From an uncultured Roseburia sp. (GTDB lineage: Bacteria > Bacillota > Clostridia > Lachnospirales > Lachnospiraceae), in the NCBI GenBank assembly GCA_934292805.1, contig CAKQXQ010000032.1:1-26191 (forward strand): 26,191 nt of DNA, given 5' to 3'. How positions within the stretch are numbered: position 1 is the stretch's first letter; every line of letters begins with the position of its first letter. Positions 15,356-22,202 of the stretch are shown here, piece after piece. Below the pieces are notes generated by a model that was not told the origin of the DNA, did not search any database, and saw only the letters and a list, made by a program, of their open reading frames with translations. Both the position numbers and the translations under genes were made by a program.

Positions 15356-16447
15356 ATGATAGCAGCAACACCAATTAAAATTGGAACCAAGACAGTAAAA
15401 AACAGAATTACATTTGCACCGACTGTAAAATTTGATTTTACAGATGATACCGGATATGCGACACAAAAACATGTGGATCATTATACCGAACGTGCAGCCG
15501 GCGGAACAGGATTGATCTGTGTAGAAGCAACCGCAGTTGTTCCGGAAGGAAGATTCGGGAAAAATCATATGGGTCTGTGGAGTGATGAGCAGATAGACGG
15601 ACATAGAAAAATAACGGAAGGATGTCACAATTATGGAGCAACCGTGATCATCCAGCTGAATCATACCGGATATATGACGCCGTTAGAATGTGGACAGCCG
15701 GTAGGTCCATCTGAAATAGAACTGGATAGAAGAGGAGAGTTATACACAACAATCGCACTTACGGAAGAAGAAATCCACAATATCCAGGCGGCTTATGTGG
15801 ACAGTGCAGTAAGAGCACAAAAAGCGGGATATGATGGAGTGCAGCTGCACGGATGCCATACGTATCTGATCAACCAGTTTGTATCACCGGATTATAATCA
15901 CAGAACGGATGCTTACGGAGGTACCATCCAGAATCGTGCAAGGTTTTGCTGTGAAATCATTGAAGCAATCAGAAAACAGTGTGGAAGGAATTTCCTGATC
16001 TCTGTTCGTACAACAGGCTGTGATCCGACGATAGAAGATGCAATCATGATCGCAGAAGAATATGTAAAAGCAGGCTGTGATTACCTTCAGGTTTCAAGCG
16101 GTGTGAGCTCACTCGAAAATTGCCCTGCATACAAAGATCCTTCTGTAAATAAATTGCAGAGTCTGGGTGTTTGCTTCCATGAACATTTTAAGGGACGCAT
16201 TCCTGTTTCCTGTGTTGGAGAGATTTTCACACCTAAGCAGGTAAATGATTTATTGGAGAATGACTATACAGATACTGTGGATGTGGCAAGAGCGATCCTT
16301 GCAGATCCTGGTTTTGCGAATGCTGTGCTTAATAATACCAGATATATCAGATGCTATAAATGCAGTGCCTGCCAGTATGGACCGATGATGAAGCACCGCT
16401 GCCCGGCAGAAACAATGAGGCGGATACAGGAGAAGAAAAAAGCATAA
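15356..16447 (+). CDS. Old-yellow-enzyme-family NADH:flavin oxidoreductase
   Basis: A 363-aa FMN TIM-barrel oxidoreductase. The family signature is clear: YDGVQLHGCHTYLINQF then VSPDYNHRTDAYGG (about 163-193). The FMN-binding start FAPTVKFDF and the late phosphate-binding segment DVARAILADPGF are also present. It ends in a Cys cluster, C333-x2-C336-x2-C339-x9-C349, resembling the [4Fe-4S] site of the 2,4-dienoyl-CoA reductase subgroup, but the FAD/NAD domain that follows it in those enzymes is absent. The barrel motif has Cys where HGAHGYL is usual. ATG 15356 with AGGG 5 nt upstream is preferred to an in-frame TTG at 15254 lying before the pepV terminator. The CobW gene follows after 50 nt, perhaps in one operon. 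Substrate unknown. Confidence 0.88.
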   Translation: MIAATPIKIGTKTVKNRITFAPTVKFDFTDDTGYATQKHVDHYTERAAGGTGLICVEATAVVPEGRFGKNHMGLWSDEQIDGHRKITEGCHNYGATVIIQLNHTGYMTPLECGQPVGPSEIELDRRGELYTTIALTEEEIHNIQAAYVDSAVRAQKAGYDGVQLHGCHTYLINQFVSPDYNHRTDAYGGTIQNRARFCCEIIEAIRKQCGRNFLISVRTTGCDPTIEDAIMIAEEYVKAGCDYLQVSSGVSSLENCPAYKDPSVNKLQSLGVCFHEHFKGRIPVSCVGEIFTPKQVNDLLENDYTDTVDVARAILADPGFANAVLNNTRYIRCYKCSACQYGPMMKHRCPAETMRRIQEKKKA

Positions 16448-16497
16448 AAGTCATTCGGGCAATCAATAGAATAAAATCTAAAAAAGGATAGAAAGAT

Positions 16498-17427
16498 ATG
16501 GTTAAAATTGATCTGATCACAGGATTTTTAGGAGCAGGAAAGACAACATTTTTGAAAAAATATGCAAAATATCTGCTGTCGAAAGGTGAGAATATCGGAA
16601 TTCTGGAAAACGATTTTGGGGCAGTGAATGTCGATATGATGCTGCTTGCGGATCTGATGGGGGATCATTGTGAACTGGAAATGGTATCCGGTGGTTGTGA
16701 TGCAGACTGTCATAGAAGACGTTTTAAAACAAAACTGATCGCAATGGGAATGTGCGGTTATGACAGAGTGATCGTGGAACCATCCGGCATTTTTGATGTG
16801 GATGAGTTTTTTGATGCATTAAGAGAGGAACCGCTGGATCGTTGGTATGAGGTTGGTAATGTGATCGCCATTGTCGATGCCAATCTGGAAGAAAGATTGT
16901 CCAAAGAGGCAGAATATATTCTGGCTTCAGAAGTGGCCAATGCCGGAGCAATTGTTCTAAGCCATGCAGATGAAGTACAAAAAGACCATGCGGATGCAGT
17001 TGTTGCCCATTTAAACCATGCACTGGAGCAGATTCAATGTCCACGCAGGATGGGAAAAGAGGTATTGCGAAAGAGTACACTTGATTTAACGGATCAGGAT
17101 CTTGAGCAGCTTGGACAATGCGGTTATCAGATAGAAAGTTACAGGAAACTGGATACGGATGAAAAAAGAGTGTTTGAATCTGCCTATTTTATGAATGTGA
17201 AAATGTCAGAAGACAGATTACGAAAGACAGTGGAAAATCTGATGAAGGATCCGGCATGTGGTGAGATATTCCGTGTGAAAGGATTTTTGCAAAAAGAAGA
17301 CGGAACATGGATCCAGTTAAATGCGACGCACAATGGAATTACGATGAACCGGATCGAAAAGGGACAGGAAGTGATCATTGTGATCGGGGAAAATCTGCAG
17401 CAGGCGAAAATCGCAGAATACTTTTAG
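16498..17427 (+). CDS. CobW/P47K-family GTPase (putative metal chaperone)
   Basis: A 309-aa G3E GTPase. Walker A is TGFLGAGKTT (8-17), switch I region is LENDFGAVNVD, Walker B/DxxG equivalent is VEPSGIFDVDE (93-103) and the base-recognition loop is SHADEV (in place of NKxD). A CobW C-terminal domain spans about 200-309. The canonical metal-binding GCxCC is altered to SGGCDADC (Cys67, Cys71), leaving two thiols. Relatives deliver Zn, Co or Fe to target proteins using GTP. AAGGA stands 9 nt before the ATG. Its neighbours, a flavoenzyme with a Cys cluster and a His/Cys-rich NifX-FKBP fusion, support a role in metal or cofactor delivery, but the metal is unknown. Confidence 0.88.
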   Translation: MVKIDLITGFLGAGKTTFLKKYAKYLLSKGENIGILENDFGAVNVDMMLLADLMGDHCELEMVSGGCDADCHRRRFKTKLIAMGMCGYDRVIVEPSGIFDVDEFFDALREEPLDRWYEVGNVIAIVDANLEERLSKEAEYILASEVANAGAIVLSHADEVQKDHADAVVAHLNHALEQIQCPRRMGKEVLRKSTLDLTDQDLEQLGQCGYQIESYRKLDTDEKRVFESAYFMNVKMSEDRLRKTVENLMKDPACGEIFRVKGFLQKEDGTWIQLNATHNGITMNRIEKGQEVIIVIGENLQQAKIAEYF

Positions 17428-17450
17428 ATGGAAGAATGATAACGATGGAG

Positions 17451-17513
17451 TTAGAAATGCTCAGAATGAGAAATGCTTAGAATCCATCTTGAGAAATACT
17501 TAGAATCCCATCT
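17451..17513. repeat. Tandem repeat, 2.7 copies of a ~23-nt unit
   Basis: Full units TGAGAAATGCTTAGAATCCA+TCT (17467-17489) and TGAGAAATACTTAGAATCCC+ATCT (17490-17513) follow a partial unit at 17451-17466. Each full unit contains CTTAGAATC. The array ends 4 nt before the -35 of the NifX-FKBP promoter, a natural place for an activator or repressor. The same CTTAGAATC is half of the palindrome at 24757-24783. Confidence 0.75.
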
Positions 17514-17517
17514 CAGG

Positions 17518-17546
17518 TTGCCAGAACTATATTTATGAGTTATAAT
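17518..17546 (+). promoter_or_regulatory. Promoter of the NifX-FKBP gene
   Basis: TTGCCA (17518-17523), exactly 17 nt, then a perfect TATAAT (17541-17546). The start codon is about 100 nt downstream, so the 5' leader is long. It makes this gene independent of the CobW operon. Confidence 0.75.
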
Positions 17547-17654
17547 AGAAATCAGGCTGTGCGAGAGAACGACGATAGATGAGAAGACAGAGAGCGGAGT
17601 TTTATCCGCGTTTGTGCAGCAGGATTTCAAAAAGAGAAGAAGAGGGAAAGAAAA

Positions 17655-18536
17655 ATGAAAATTGCAGTAACATATGATAATGGGGAGATTTTTCAGCATT
17701 TTGGAAGAACAGAGAATTTTAAAATTTATGAAGTAGAAGATAATAAAGTGATCTCCAGTGAAGTGATCGGTTCCAACGGAGTTGGACACGGAGCACTTGC
17801 AGGCGTTCTTGCAGATAAGGATGTGAAAGTACTGATCTGCGGAGGAATTGGCGGTGGTGCAATCAACGCTTTGGATCAGGCCGGAATCGAAGTGTGCTCC
17901 GGAGCATCAGGAGATACAGACAAAGCAGTTGAAGCATACTTAAACGGTACACTGGAGAATGCAGGAACAACCTGTCATCACCATGACCATGAAGAAGGAC
18001 ACAGCTGTGGAGACCATGAAGAGGGACATAGCTGCGGATGTGGTTCTCACGAAGAAGGACATGATGGAGAAGGCTGTGGCTGCGGATGTGGCGGACATAC
18101 TTCCATTCAGGGACCAAATGTAGGAAAAACATTAAAAGTTCATTATACAGGAACATTCAATGATGGAACCAAATTTGATTCTTCTTACGACCGCAATGAA
18201 CCATTAGAGTTCGTCTGCGGAGCCGGAATGATGATCCCTGGATTTGATCAGGCTGTAGCAGGCATGGAAGTTGGACAGATCGTAGATGTTCATCTGATGC
18301 CGGAAGAAGCTTATGGTTTACCGGATCCTGAAGCAATCTTTAATGTAGAGATCGCAGAACTCCCTGGTTCAGAAGACCTTGAAGTAGGACAGCAGGTTTA
18401 CCTTCAGAATGCATTGGGACAGCCATTCCCGGTTACAGTTGCTGCAAAAGAAGCAGGAATCATCACATTCGATGCAAATCACGAAATGGCAGGAAAAGAA
18501 TTGAACTTTAAAATTGAATTAGTAGAAATCTGCTAA
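17655..18536 (+). CDS. NifX/NifB-like domain fused to His/Cys linker and FKBP isomerase
   Basis: A 293-aa three-part protein. Residues 1-102 form a dinitrogenase-cofactor-type (NifX/NafY/NifB C-terminal) domain with MKIAVTYDNGEIFQHFGRTE and the loop ICGGIGGGAINAL. Residues 107-148 are a metal-binding linker of repeated EEGHSCG/EEGHDGEG units with ten His and eight Cys. Residues 155-293 are an FKBP peptidyl-prolyl isomerase of SlyD type: KVHYTGTFNDGTKFDSSYDR, MMIPGFDQAVAGMEVG, then the insert-in-flap chaperone domain from EEAYGLPDPE. Known SlyD carries its metal tail at the C-terminus; here it is internal. The inferred role is a metal (Ni/Zn/Fe-S precursor) binding folding factor working with the CobW GTPase next door. 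Own promoter and terminator. The fusion is in one uninterrupted frame. Confidence 0.92.
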   Translation: MKIAVTYDNGEIFQHFGRTENFKIYEVEDNKVISSEVIGSNGVGHGALAGVLADKDVKVLICGGIGGGAINALDQAGIEVCSGASGDTDKAVEAYLNGTLENAGTTCHHHDHEEGHSCGDHEEGHSCGCGSHEEGHDGEGCGCGCGGHTSIQGPNVGKTLKVHYTGTFNDGTKFDSSYDRNEPLEFVCGAGMMIPGFDQAVAGMEVGQIVDVHLMPEEAYGLPDPEAIFNVEIAELPGSEDLEVGQQVYLQNALGQPFPVTVAAKEAGIITFDANHEMAGKELNFKIELVEIC

Positions 18537-18551
18537 TTCAATGCGGACTTT

Positions 18552-18590
18552 AAAAGTCTGGTAGAGAAAGTCCTCTATCAGACTTTTATT
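18552..18590 (+). terminator. Terminator after the NifX-FKBP gene
   Basis: A 15-bp stem (AAAAGTCTGGTAGAG/CTCTATCAGACTTTT, one G-U) with an AAAGTC loop is followed by a T-rich tail (TTTTATTAT), 15 nt after the stop codon. Confidence 0.85.
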
Positions 18591-18648
18591 ATGTAAACTA
18601 AAATTGTGAACAACGAGTGATTTTCAATAGGATTAAGAGGACGAAGAA

Positions 18649-19146
18649 ATGGTAAAACTAAGCACTTTATGTTATATCGAAAACAAACACCAATACTTAA
18701 TGCTTCACCGGACTAAAAAAGAAAATGATGAAAATCATGGAAAATGGATTGGTGTCGGAGGAAAGTTCGAGTATGGTGAAAGTCCGGAAGACTGCCTGAT
18801 AAGAGAGGTCAGGGAAGAAACTGGTTATACATTACTTGCATGGAAATACCGGGGGATGATCACGTTTGTATACGGCGATGATATCGTTGAATATATGTCA
18901 CTTTTTACAGCAGACCAGTATGAAGGCAGACAGGTAGAATGCGATGAGGGAATTTTGCAATGGGTAGATAAAGACGATATAGGGAAATTGAATCTGTGGG
19001 AAGGGGACAGAATCTTTTTGCGGTTGTTGAAGGAAAGACAGGAATTCTTCTCACTGAAGCTTGTATATAATAAACAGGATGTTTTAAAGCAAGCAGTGCT
19101 TGACGGAAAAGAATTAGACCTCATACATAAAATTTTCACAATTTAG
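18649..19146 (+). CDS. Nudix hydrolase (MutT/8-oxo-dGTP type)
   Basis: A 165-aa Nudix enzyme that hydrolyses a nucleoside diphosphate linked to another group. The full Nudix box is present: G38-x5-E44-x7-R52-E-V-R-E-E-T-G-Y60. The N-terminal strand MVKLSTLCYIENKHQYLMLH and the motif HGKWIGVGGKFE match the MutT-like '8-oxo-dGTP diphosphatase' annotation group. The C-terminal extension (about 125-165) is helical. An AGAGGA box lies upstream of the ATG. It lies alone between a terminator and a non-coding region. Sanitising oxidised nucleotides is the family guess; other substrates are possible. Confidence 0.9.
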   Translation: MVKLSTLCYIENKHQYLMLHRTKKENDENHGKWIGVGGKFEYGESPEDCLIREVREETGYTLLAWKYRGMITFVYGDDIVEYMSLFTADQYEGRQVECDEGILQWVDKDDIGKLNLWEGDRIFLRLLKERQEFFSLKLVYNKQDVLKQAVLDGKELDLIHKIFTI

Positions 19147-19209
19147 TCAGATAAAGTCCATATTTTGGACAAAAAATGAACATAAAAATCAGATATATTA
19201 ATTACATCA

Positions 19210-19257
19210 TCAGGAAAGGGAACCCCATCCTGACTGGTGATACGAACTTTTTTTCAT
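19210..19257 (-). CDS. Possible 15-codon peptide
   Basis: On the minus strand AGGGGGGAGA precedes ATG 19257, and the short frame reads MKKSSYHQSGWGSLS before TGA. The ribosome site is strong but only 4 nt from the ATG. A 23-bp hairpin lies just upstream in the same direction. No family is recognised; a leader peptide, a secreted short peptide or chance are all possible. Confidence 0.22.
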   Translation of the reverse strand: MKKSSYHQSGWGSLS

Positions 19258-19274
19258 AAATCTCCCCCCTTTAC

Positions 19275-19330
19275 AGGCAGGAACTTCGTGTAAGCTTAAC
19301 CCCCATTAAGGTTATACGAGATTCCTGCCT
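19275..19330. repeat. Long imperfect hairpin in the 330-nt intergenic stretch
   Basis: AGGCAGGAA (19275-19283) pairs with TTCCTGCCT (19322-19330). Inside, CT/AG, CGTGTAA/TTATACG and CTTAA/TTAAG pair with a single bulged T, a bulged A and one G-G mismatch, leaving a CCCCCA loop. About 23 base pairs in all, with no T-run on either strand. A weaker hairpin at about 19208-19240 is followed by seven Ts (19248-19254) and may end the Nudix transcript. Otherwise the stretch 19147-19476 holds no supported gene. Confidence 0.6.
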
Positions 19331-19476
19331 ATATATTTATACAGATTCAGTAACGCTTTATTTGATCGGATTCTATGGAAACCGCCGGAAATACAAAGAA
19401 ATCTCTTTCGAAAAACAGACAAAAGCGGTACAATCATTTATGAAAAAATAAATGAATGAAAAATAGGAAATAGTAT

Positions 19477-20265
19477 ATGAAGATATTAATTACAGGAGCA
19501 CATGGATTTGCAGGAACACGCCTGATGAAAGAATTAGATGGTGCCATAGCAGCTTTGTCCATGCAGAATATGACAGAGGAACAGGTAAAAAGAATGGTAG
19601 AAGAGAGCGAAGCGGATGTGATCATCCACACGGCGGCCATTTCAGATGTGGGAACATGCGAAAAGAATCCGGAGGCTTCGTATCATGCTAATGTTCTGCT
19701 TCCGGTCTATCTTTCGAATGTATCGGATGGAAGAAAGTTGATCTGCTTTAGTTCAGATCAGGTTTACCGTGGCTGCAAAAGTGAAGGACCTTATAAAGAA
19801 AATGAAGCCACACCGGCCAATATTTATGGCATGCACAAATTAGAGATGGAACAGAGAGTTTTGGATCGACAGCCGGAAGCAGTAATGTTGAGAGTAGAGT
19901 GGCTGTATGATTATATCTCTCCAAGAGGAAACTATCTTTTAAATGTTCTTAATGCAAAAGAACCTCTTGCGTTTGGAAAACAATACAGAGGATTGACTTA
20001 TTTAAAAGAAGTGTGTGAGAATATGGAGCAGGTGATAAAGCTTCCTGGCGGAGCCTATAACTTCGGAAGCGAAACGAAGCAGTCCATGTATGAGATCACA
20101 GAAGAATTTTTACATTTTATCGGGAAAGAACTGCCGGTAAATGAGGTGCCGGCTGCACATAACCTATGGATGGATTGCAGCAAAGCTGCTTCATACGGTG
20201 TGAAATTTTCTGATGTGCAGGACGGATTGAAAAGATGTGTGAAGGATTATGGCTTAATAGGATAA
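19477..20265 (+). CDS. RmlD-like NAD(P)-dependent sugar-nucleotide reductase
   Basis: A 262-aa extended SDR. The nucleotide-binding loop is TGAHGFAG (6-13). ADVIIHTAAISDV matches the RmlD 'D-x-V-I-N-x-A-A' segment. The active-site Tyr117 and Lys121 are in IYGMHKLE, preceded by FSSDQVYRG. RmlD converts dTDP-4-keto-rhamnose to dTDP-rhamnose; here the other rml genes are not adjacent, so the substrate is unsure. It is shorter than RmlD (about 280-300 aa) and the C-terminal substrate domain is compact. An AGGAAA box lies upstream of the ATG. Probably monocistronic. Confidence 0.82.
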   Translation: MKILITGAHGFAGTRLMKELDGAIAALSMQNMTEEQVKRMVEESEADVIIHTAAISDVGTCEKNPEASYHANVLLPVYLSNVSDGRKLICFSSDQVYRGCKSEGPYKENEATPANIYGMHKLEMEQRVLDRQPEAVMLRVEWLYDYISPRGNYLLNVLNAKEPLAFGKQYRGLTYLKEVCENMEQVIKLPGGAYNFGSETKQSMYEITEEFLHFIGKELPVNEVPAAHNLWMDCSKAASYGVKFSDVQDGLKRCVKDYGLIG

Positions 20266-20295
20266 AAAATAATTGGGATTATTGCAGCATCTGCA

Positions 20296-20324
20296 TTGAA
20301 AATCATACTTTATCATGCTAACAT
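20296..20324 (+). promoter_or_regulatory. metY promoter
   Basis: TTGAAA (20296-20301), a 17-nt spacer and TAACAT (20319-20324) lie about 65 nt before the metY start. The leader is too short for an S-box riboswitch, and no such consensus is seen. Confidence 0.55.
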
Positions 20325-20389
20325 AGTGTTGTTGAAAAAAATTACAGAATCATGGAAGACAGAGATACCATACGAAGGGGATATTTAGA

Positions 20390-21679
20390 ATGAACGATTA
20401 CAAGATAGGAACAAAATGTGTGCAGGCGGGATATACACCTGGTAACGGAGAACCGAGACAGGTGCCGATCATACAGTCTACCACATTCAAGTATAATACA
20501 AGTGAGGATATGGGGCAGCTTTTTGATCTGGAAGCAAGCGGATATTTTTATACAAGACTCCAGAATCCGACGAATGATCATGTGGCAGCGAAGATCGCGG
20601 CAATGGAAGGTGGTACTGCAGCGATGCTTACATCAAGCGGACAGGCAGCGAATTTCTTTGCGATGTTTAATATTTGCGAAAGTGGTGACCATATTGTAGC
20701 ATCTTCCTCTATATACGGAGGAACCTTTAACCTGATCGCAGTTACTATGGCAAAGATGGGAATTACAGCAACTTTTGTATCACCGGATGCGACAGAAGAA
20801 GAATTAAATGCTGCATTTCAGCCAAACACAAAGCTGATGTTCGGAGAGACGATCGCCAATCCGGCACTTACGGTATTGGATATTGAATTGTTTGCCAAAG
20901 TTGCACACGCACATGGTGTACCGCTGATCGTAGATAATACGTTCCCGACACCGGTGAATTGCAGACCTTTTGAATGGGGTGCAGATATTGTGACACATTC
21001 TACTACAAAGTATATGGATGGACATGGTGCAGCAGTAGGTGGAGCAATCGTAGACAGTGGTAACTTCGACTGGATGGCACATGCCGACAAGTATCCGGGA
21101 CTTTGTACACCGGATGAAAGCTATCACGGAATTACCTATGCCAAGAAGTTTGGAAAAGAAGGAGCATTTATCACTAAATGTACAGCACAGCTGATGAGGG
21201 ATCTTGGATGTATCCAGTCTCCGCAGCATGCATTTATTTTAAATCTTGGTCTGGAATCACTTCATGTGAGAATGCCGAAGCATGTGGAAAACGGACAGGC
21301 AGTTGCAGAATTCTTAGAGAAGCATCCAAAGGTTGCATATGTGAATTACCCGGGGCTCCCTTCCAATAAATATCATCATCTTGCAGAGAAGTATCTTCCG
21401 AATGGCGGATGTGGCGTAGTATCCTTCGGTTTGAAGGGAGGAAGAGAGGCAGCTTCCGCATTTATGCAGAATTTGAAACTCGGAGCAATCGAGACGCATG
21501 TGGCAGATGCAAGAACATGCTGTTTGAATCCTGCAACTTCTACACACAGACAGTTAAGTGATGAGCAGTTAAAAGAAGCAGGGGTTCCTGCAGAATTAAT
21601 CCGTATCAGTCTGGGACTGGAAGATAAAGAGGATCTGATCGCAGATATTTCCAATGCACTGGATGCGATTAAGGATTAA
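20390..21679 (+). CDS. metY: O-acetylhomoserine sulfhydrylase (MetY)
   Basis: A 429-aa PLP enzyme of the Cys/Met metabolism family that makes homocysteine from O-acetylhomoserine and sulfide. The PLP-binding lysine is Lys207 in THSTTKYMDGHGAAVGGAIV. Other family marks are YTRLQNPTNDHVAAKIAAME, SSGQAANFFAMFNI, VDNTFPTPVNCRPFEWGADI and the C-terminal ETHVADARTCCLNPATSTHR with the carboxylate-binding Arg. Length and the long insert with 'KYPGLCTPDESYHGITY' are typical of MetY rather than MetB/MetC (about 380-400 aa). GAAGGGG precedes the ATG. Own promoter and terminator. Confidence 0.95.
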   Translation: MNDYKIGTKCVQAGYTPGNGEPRQVPIIQSTTFKYNTSEDMGQLFDLEASGYFYTRLQNPTNDHVAAKIAAMEGGTAAMLTSSGQAANFFAMFNICESGDHIVASSSIYGGTFNLIAVTMAKMGITATFVSPDATEEELNAAFQPNTKLMFGETIANPALTVLDIELFAKVAHAHGVPLIVDNTFPTPVNCRPFEWGADIVTHSTTKYMDGHGAAVGGAIVDSGNFDWMAHADKYPGLCTPDESYHGITYAKKFGKEGAFITKCTAQLMRDLGCIQSPQHAFILNLGLESLHVRMPKHVENGQAVAEFLEKHPKVAYVNYPGLPSNKYHHLAEKYLPNGGCGVVSFGLKGGREAASAFMQNLKLGAIETHVADARTCCLNPATSTHRQLSDEQLKEAGVPAELIRISLGLEDKEDLIADISNALDAIKD

Positions 21680-21705
21680 CAGACACAAAATGATATAAGA
21701 AAAAT

Positions 21706-21777
21706 GCCAGATTTTATGACAGATTGTTCCCGGAGTCATCCGGTAAGATAAAATTTGTCATAAAATCTGGCGTTTTT
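21706..21777. terminator. metY terminator, branched
   Basis: A perfect 16-bp outer stem (21706-21721 with 21756-21771) ends in GTTTTTATT. The 34-nt loop contains a second hairpin, CCGGA-GTCA-TCCGG (21730-21743). The outer arms share GCCAGATTTTA/TAAAATCTGGC with the terminator at 8401-8434. Confidence 0.85.
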
Positions 21778-21834
21778 ATTATCGGCTGTGCAGAAAAATA
21801 AGTTCAGACAGAGTCTGGAATTTCCGGTGCAATA

Positions 21835-21987
21835 TTAAAAAAGGAGTTTTCCTTTGTTTTTTAATAATCTGGCACCATTTACGATCAAAAGGATTCCGGA
21901 TACGATTCCACCTGCAAGGATACAGATTCCGATGGCAAGATTTGCAGCTCCGGTAGAACCCATTGTTTTGTAAATCTTTTCTTCCAT
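21835..21987 (-). CDS. Small membrane protein (50 aa)
   Basis: A 50-aa frame on the minus strand, starting MEEKIYKTMGSTGAANLAIG and ending ARLLKNKGKLLF. Residues 17-37 form one Gly/Ala/Ile-rich membrane helix (IGICILAGGIVSGILLIV), and the basic tail fits a cytoplasmic C-terminus. GGGAGG lies 10 nt before the ATG, and codon use resembles the neighbouring genes (ATC, GGA, CTT), which supports a real gene. It is transcribed away from glgX. The function is unknown; I have a general impression of similar small proteins in other Lachnospiraceae but cannot confirm it. Confidence 0.75.
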   Translation of the reverse strand: MEEKIYKTMGSTGAANLAIGICILAGGIVSGILLIVNGARLLKNKGKLLF

Positions 21988-22030
21988 AATATAGAAACCT
22001 CCCATATTAAGCAGTTTGCTTCAACTTTTG

Positions 22031-22048
22031 GTTCAACATTGTGTGAAC
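22031..22048. promoter_or_regulatory. Inverted repeat upstream of the 50-aa gene
   Basis: GTTCAACATTGTGTGAAC has GTTCA/TGAAC arms and a partly symmetric centre. It lies about 45 nt before the small membrane protein start and 70-85 nt before the glgX -10, where a repressor or activator could act on either gene. Confidence 0.3.
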
Positions 22049-22116
22049 AACAACTATTTTAACATCTTTTTTGAAAATATACAACGTGTCGTGTTTCTAT
22101 ATTTCTTAAATTAGCG

Positions 22117-22165
22117 TATAATAGTAATAGTCGGTCTGTCTGCAGGTGCAGACAGCGATAGTCGG
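22117..22165 (+). promoter_or_regulatory. glgX -10 and leader hairpin flanked by direct repeats
   Basis: TATAAT (22117-22122) is a perfect -10; the -35 is poor (TTTCTA at 22094-22099). Just after it, an 8-bp perfect hairpin CTGTCTGC-AGGT-GCAGACAG (22136-22155) is flanked by two copies of ATAGTCGG (22127-22134, 22158-22165). It would form the first bases of the glgX transcript and could stabilise the RNA or act as a binding site. Confidence 0.5.
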
Positions 22166-22202
22166 AATATAATTTAGAAAAGACAAAAGAGGTATCTGAA
22201 AA

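Noticed and set aside
17451..17513. CRISPR-like array
   Set aside because: The units abut without spacers, are imperfect and number fewer than three; no cas genes are present.
16498..18536. Nitrogenase cofactor gene cluster
   Set aside because: A NifX-like domain alone is not evidence of nitrogen fixation; no NifH, NifD, NifK, NifE or NifN is present.
20325..20389. SAM (S-box) or T-box riboswitch before metY
   Set aside because: The leader is only about 65 nt after the promoter and shows no S-box or T-box consensus or terminator/antiterminator pair.
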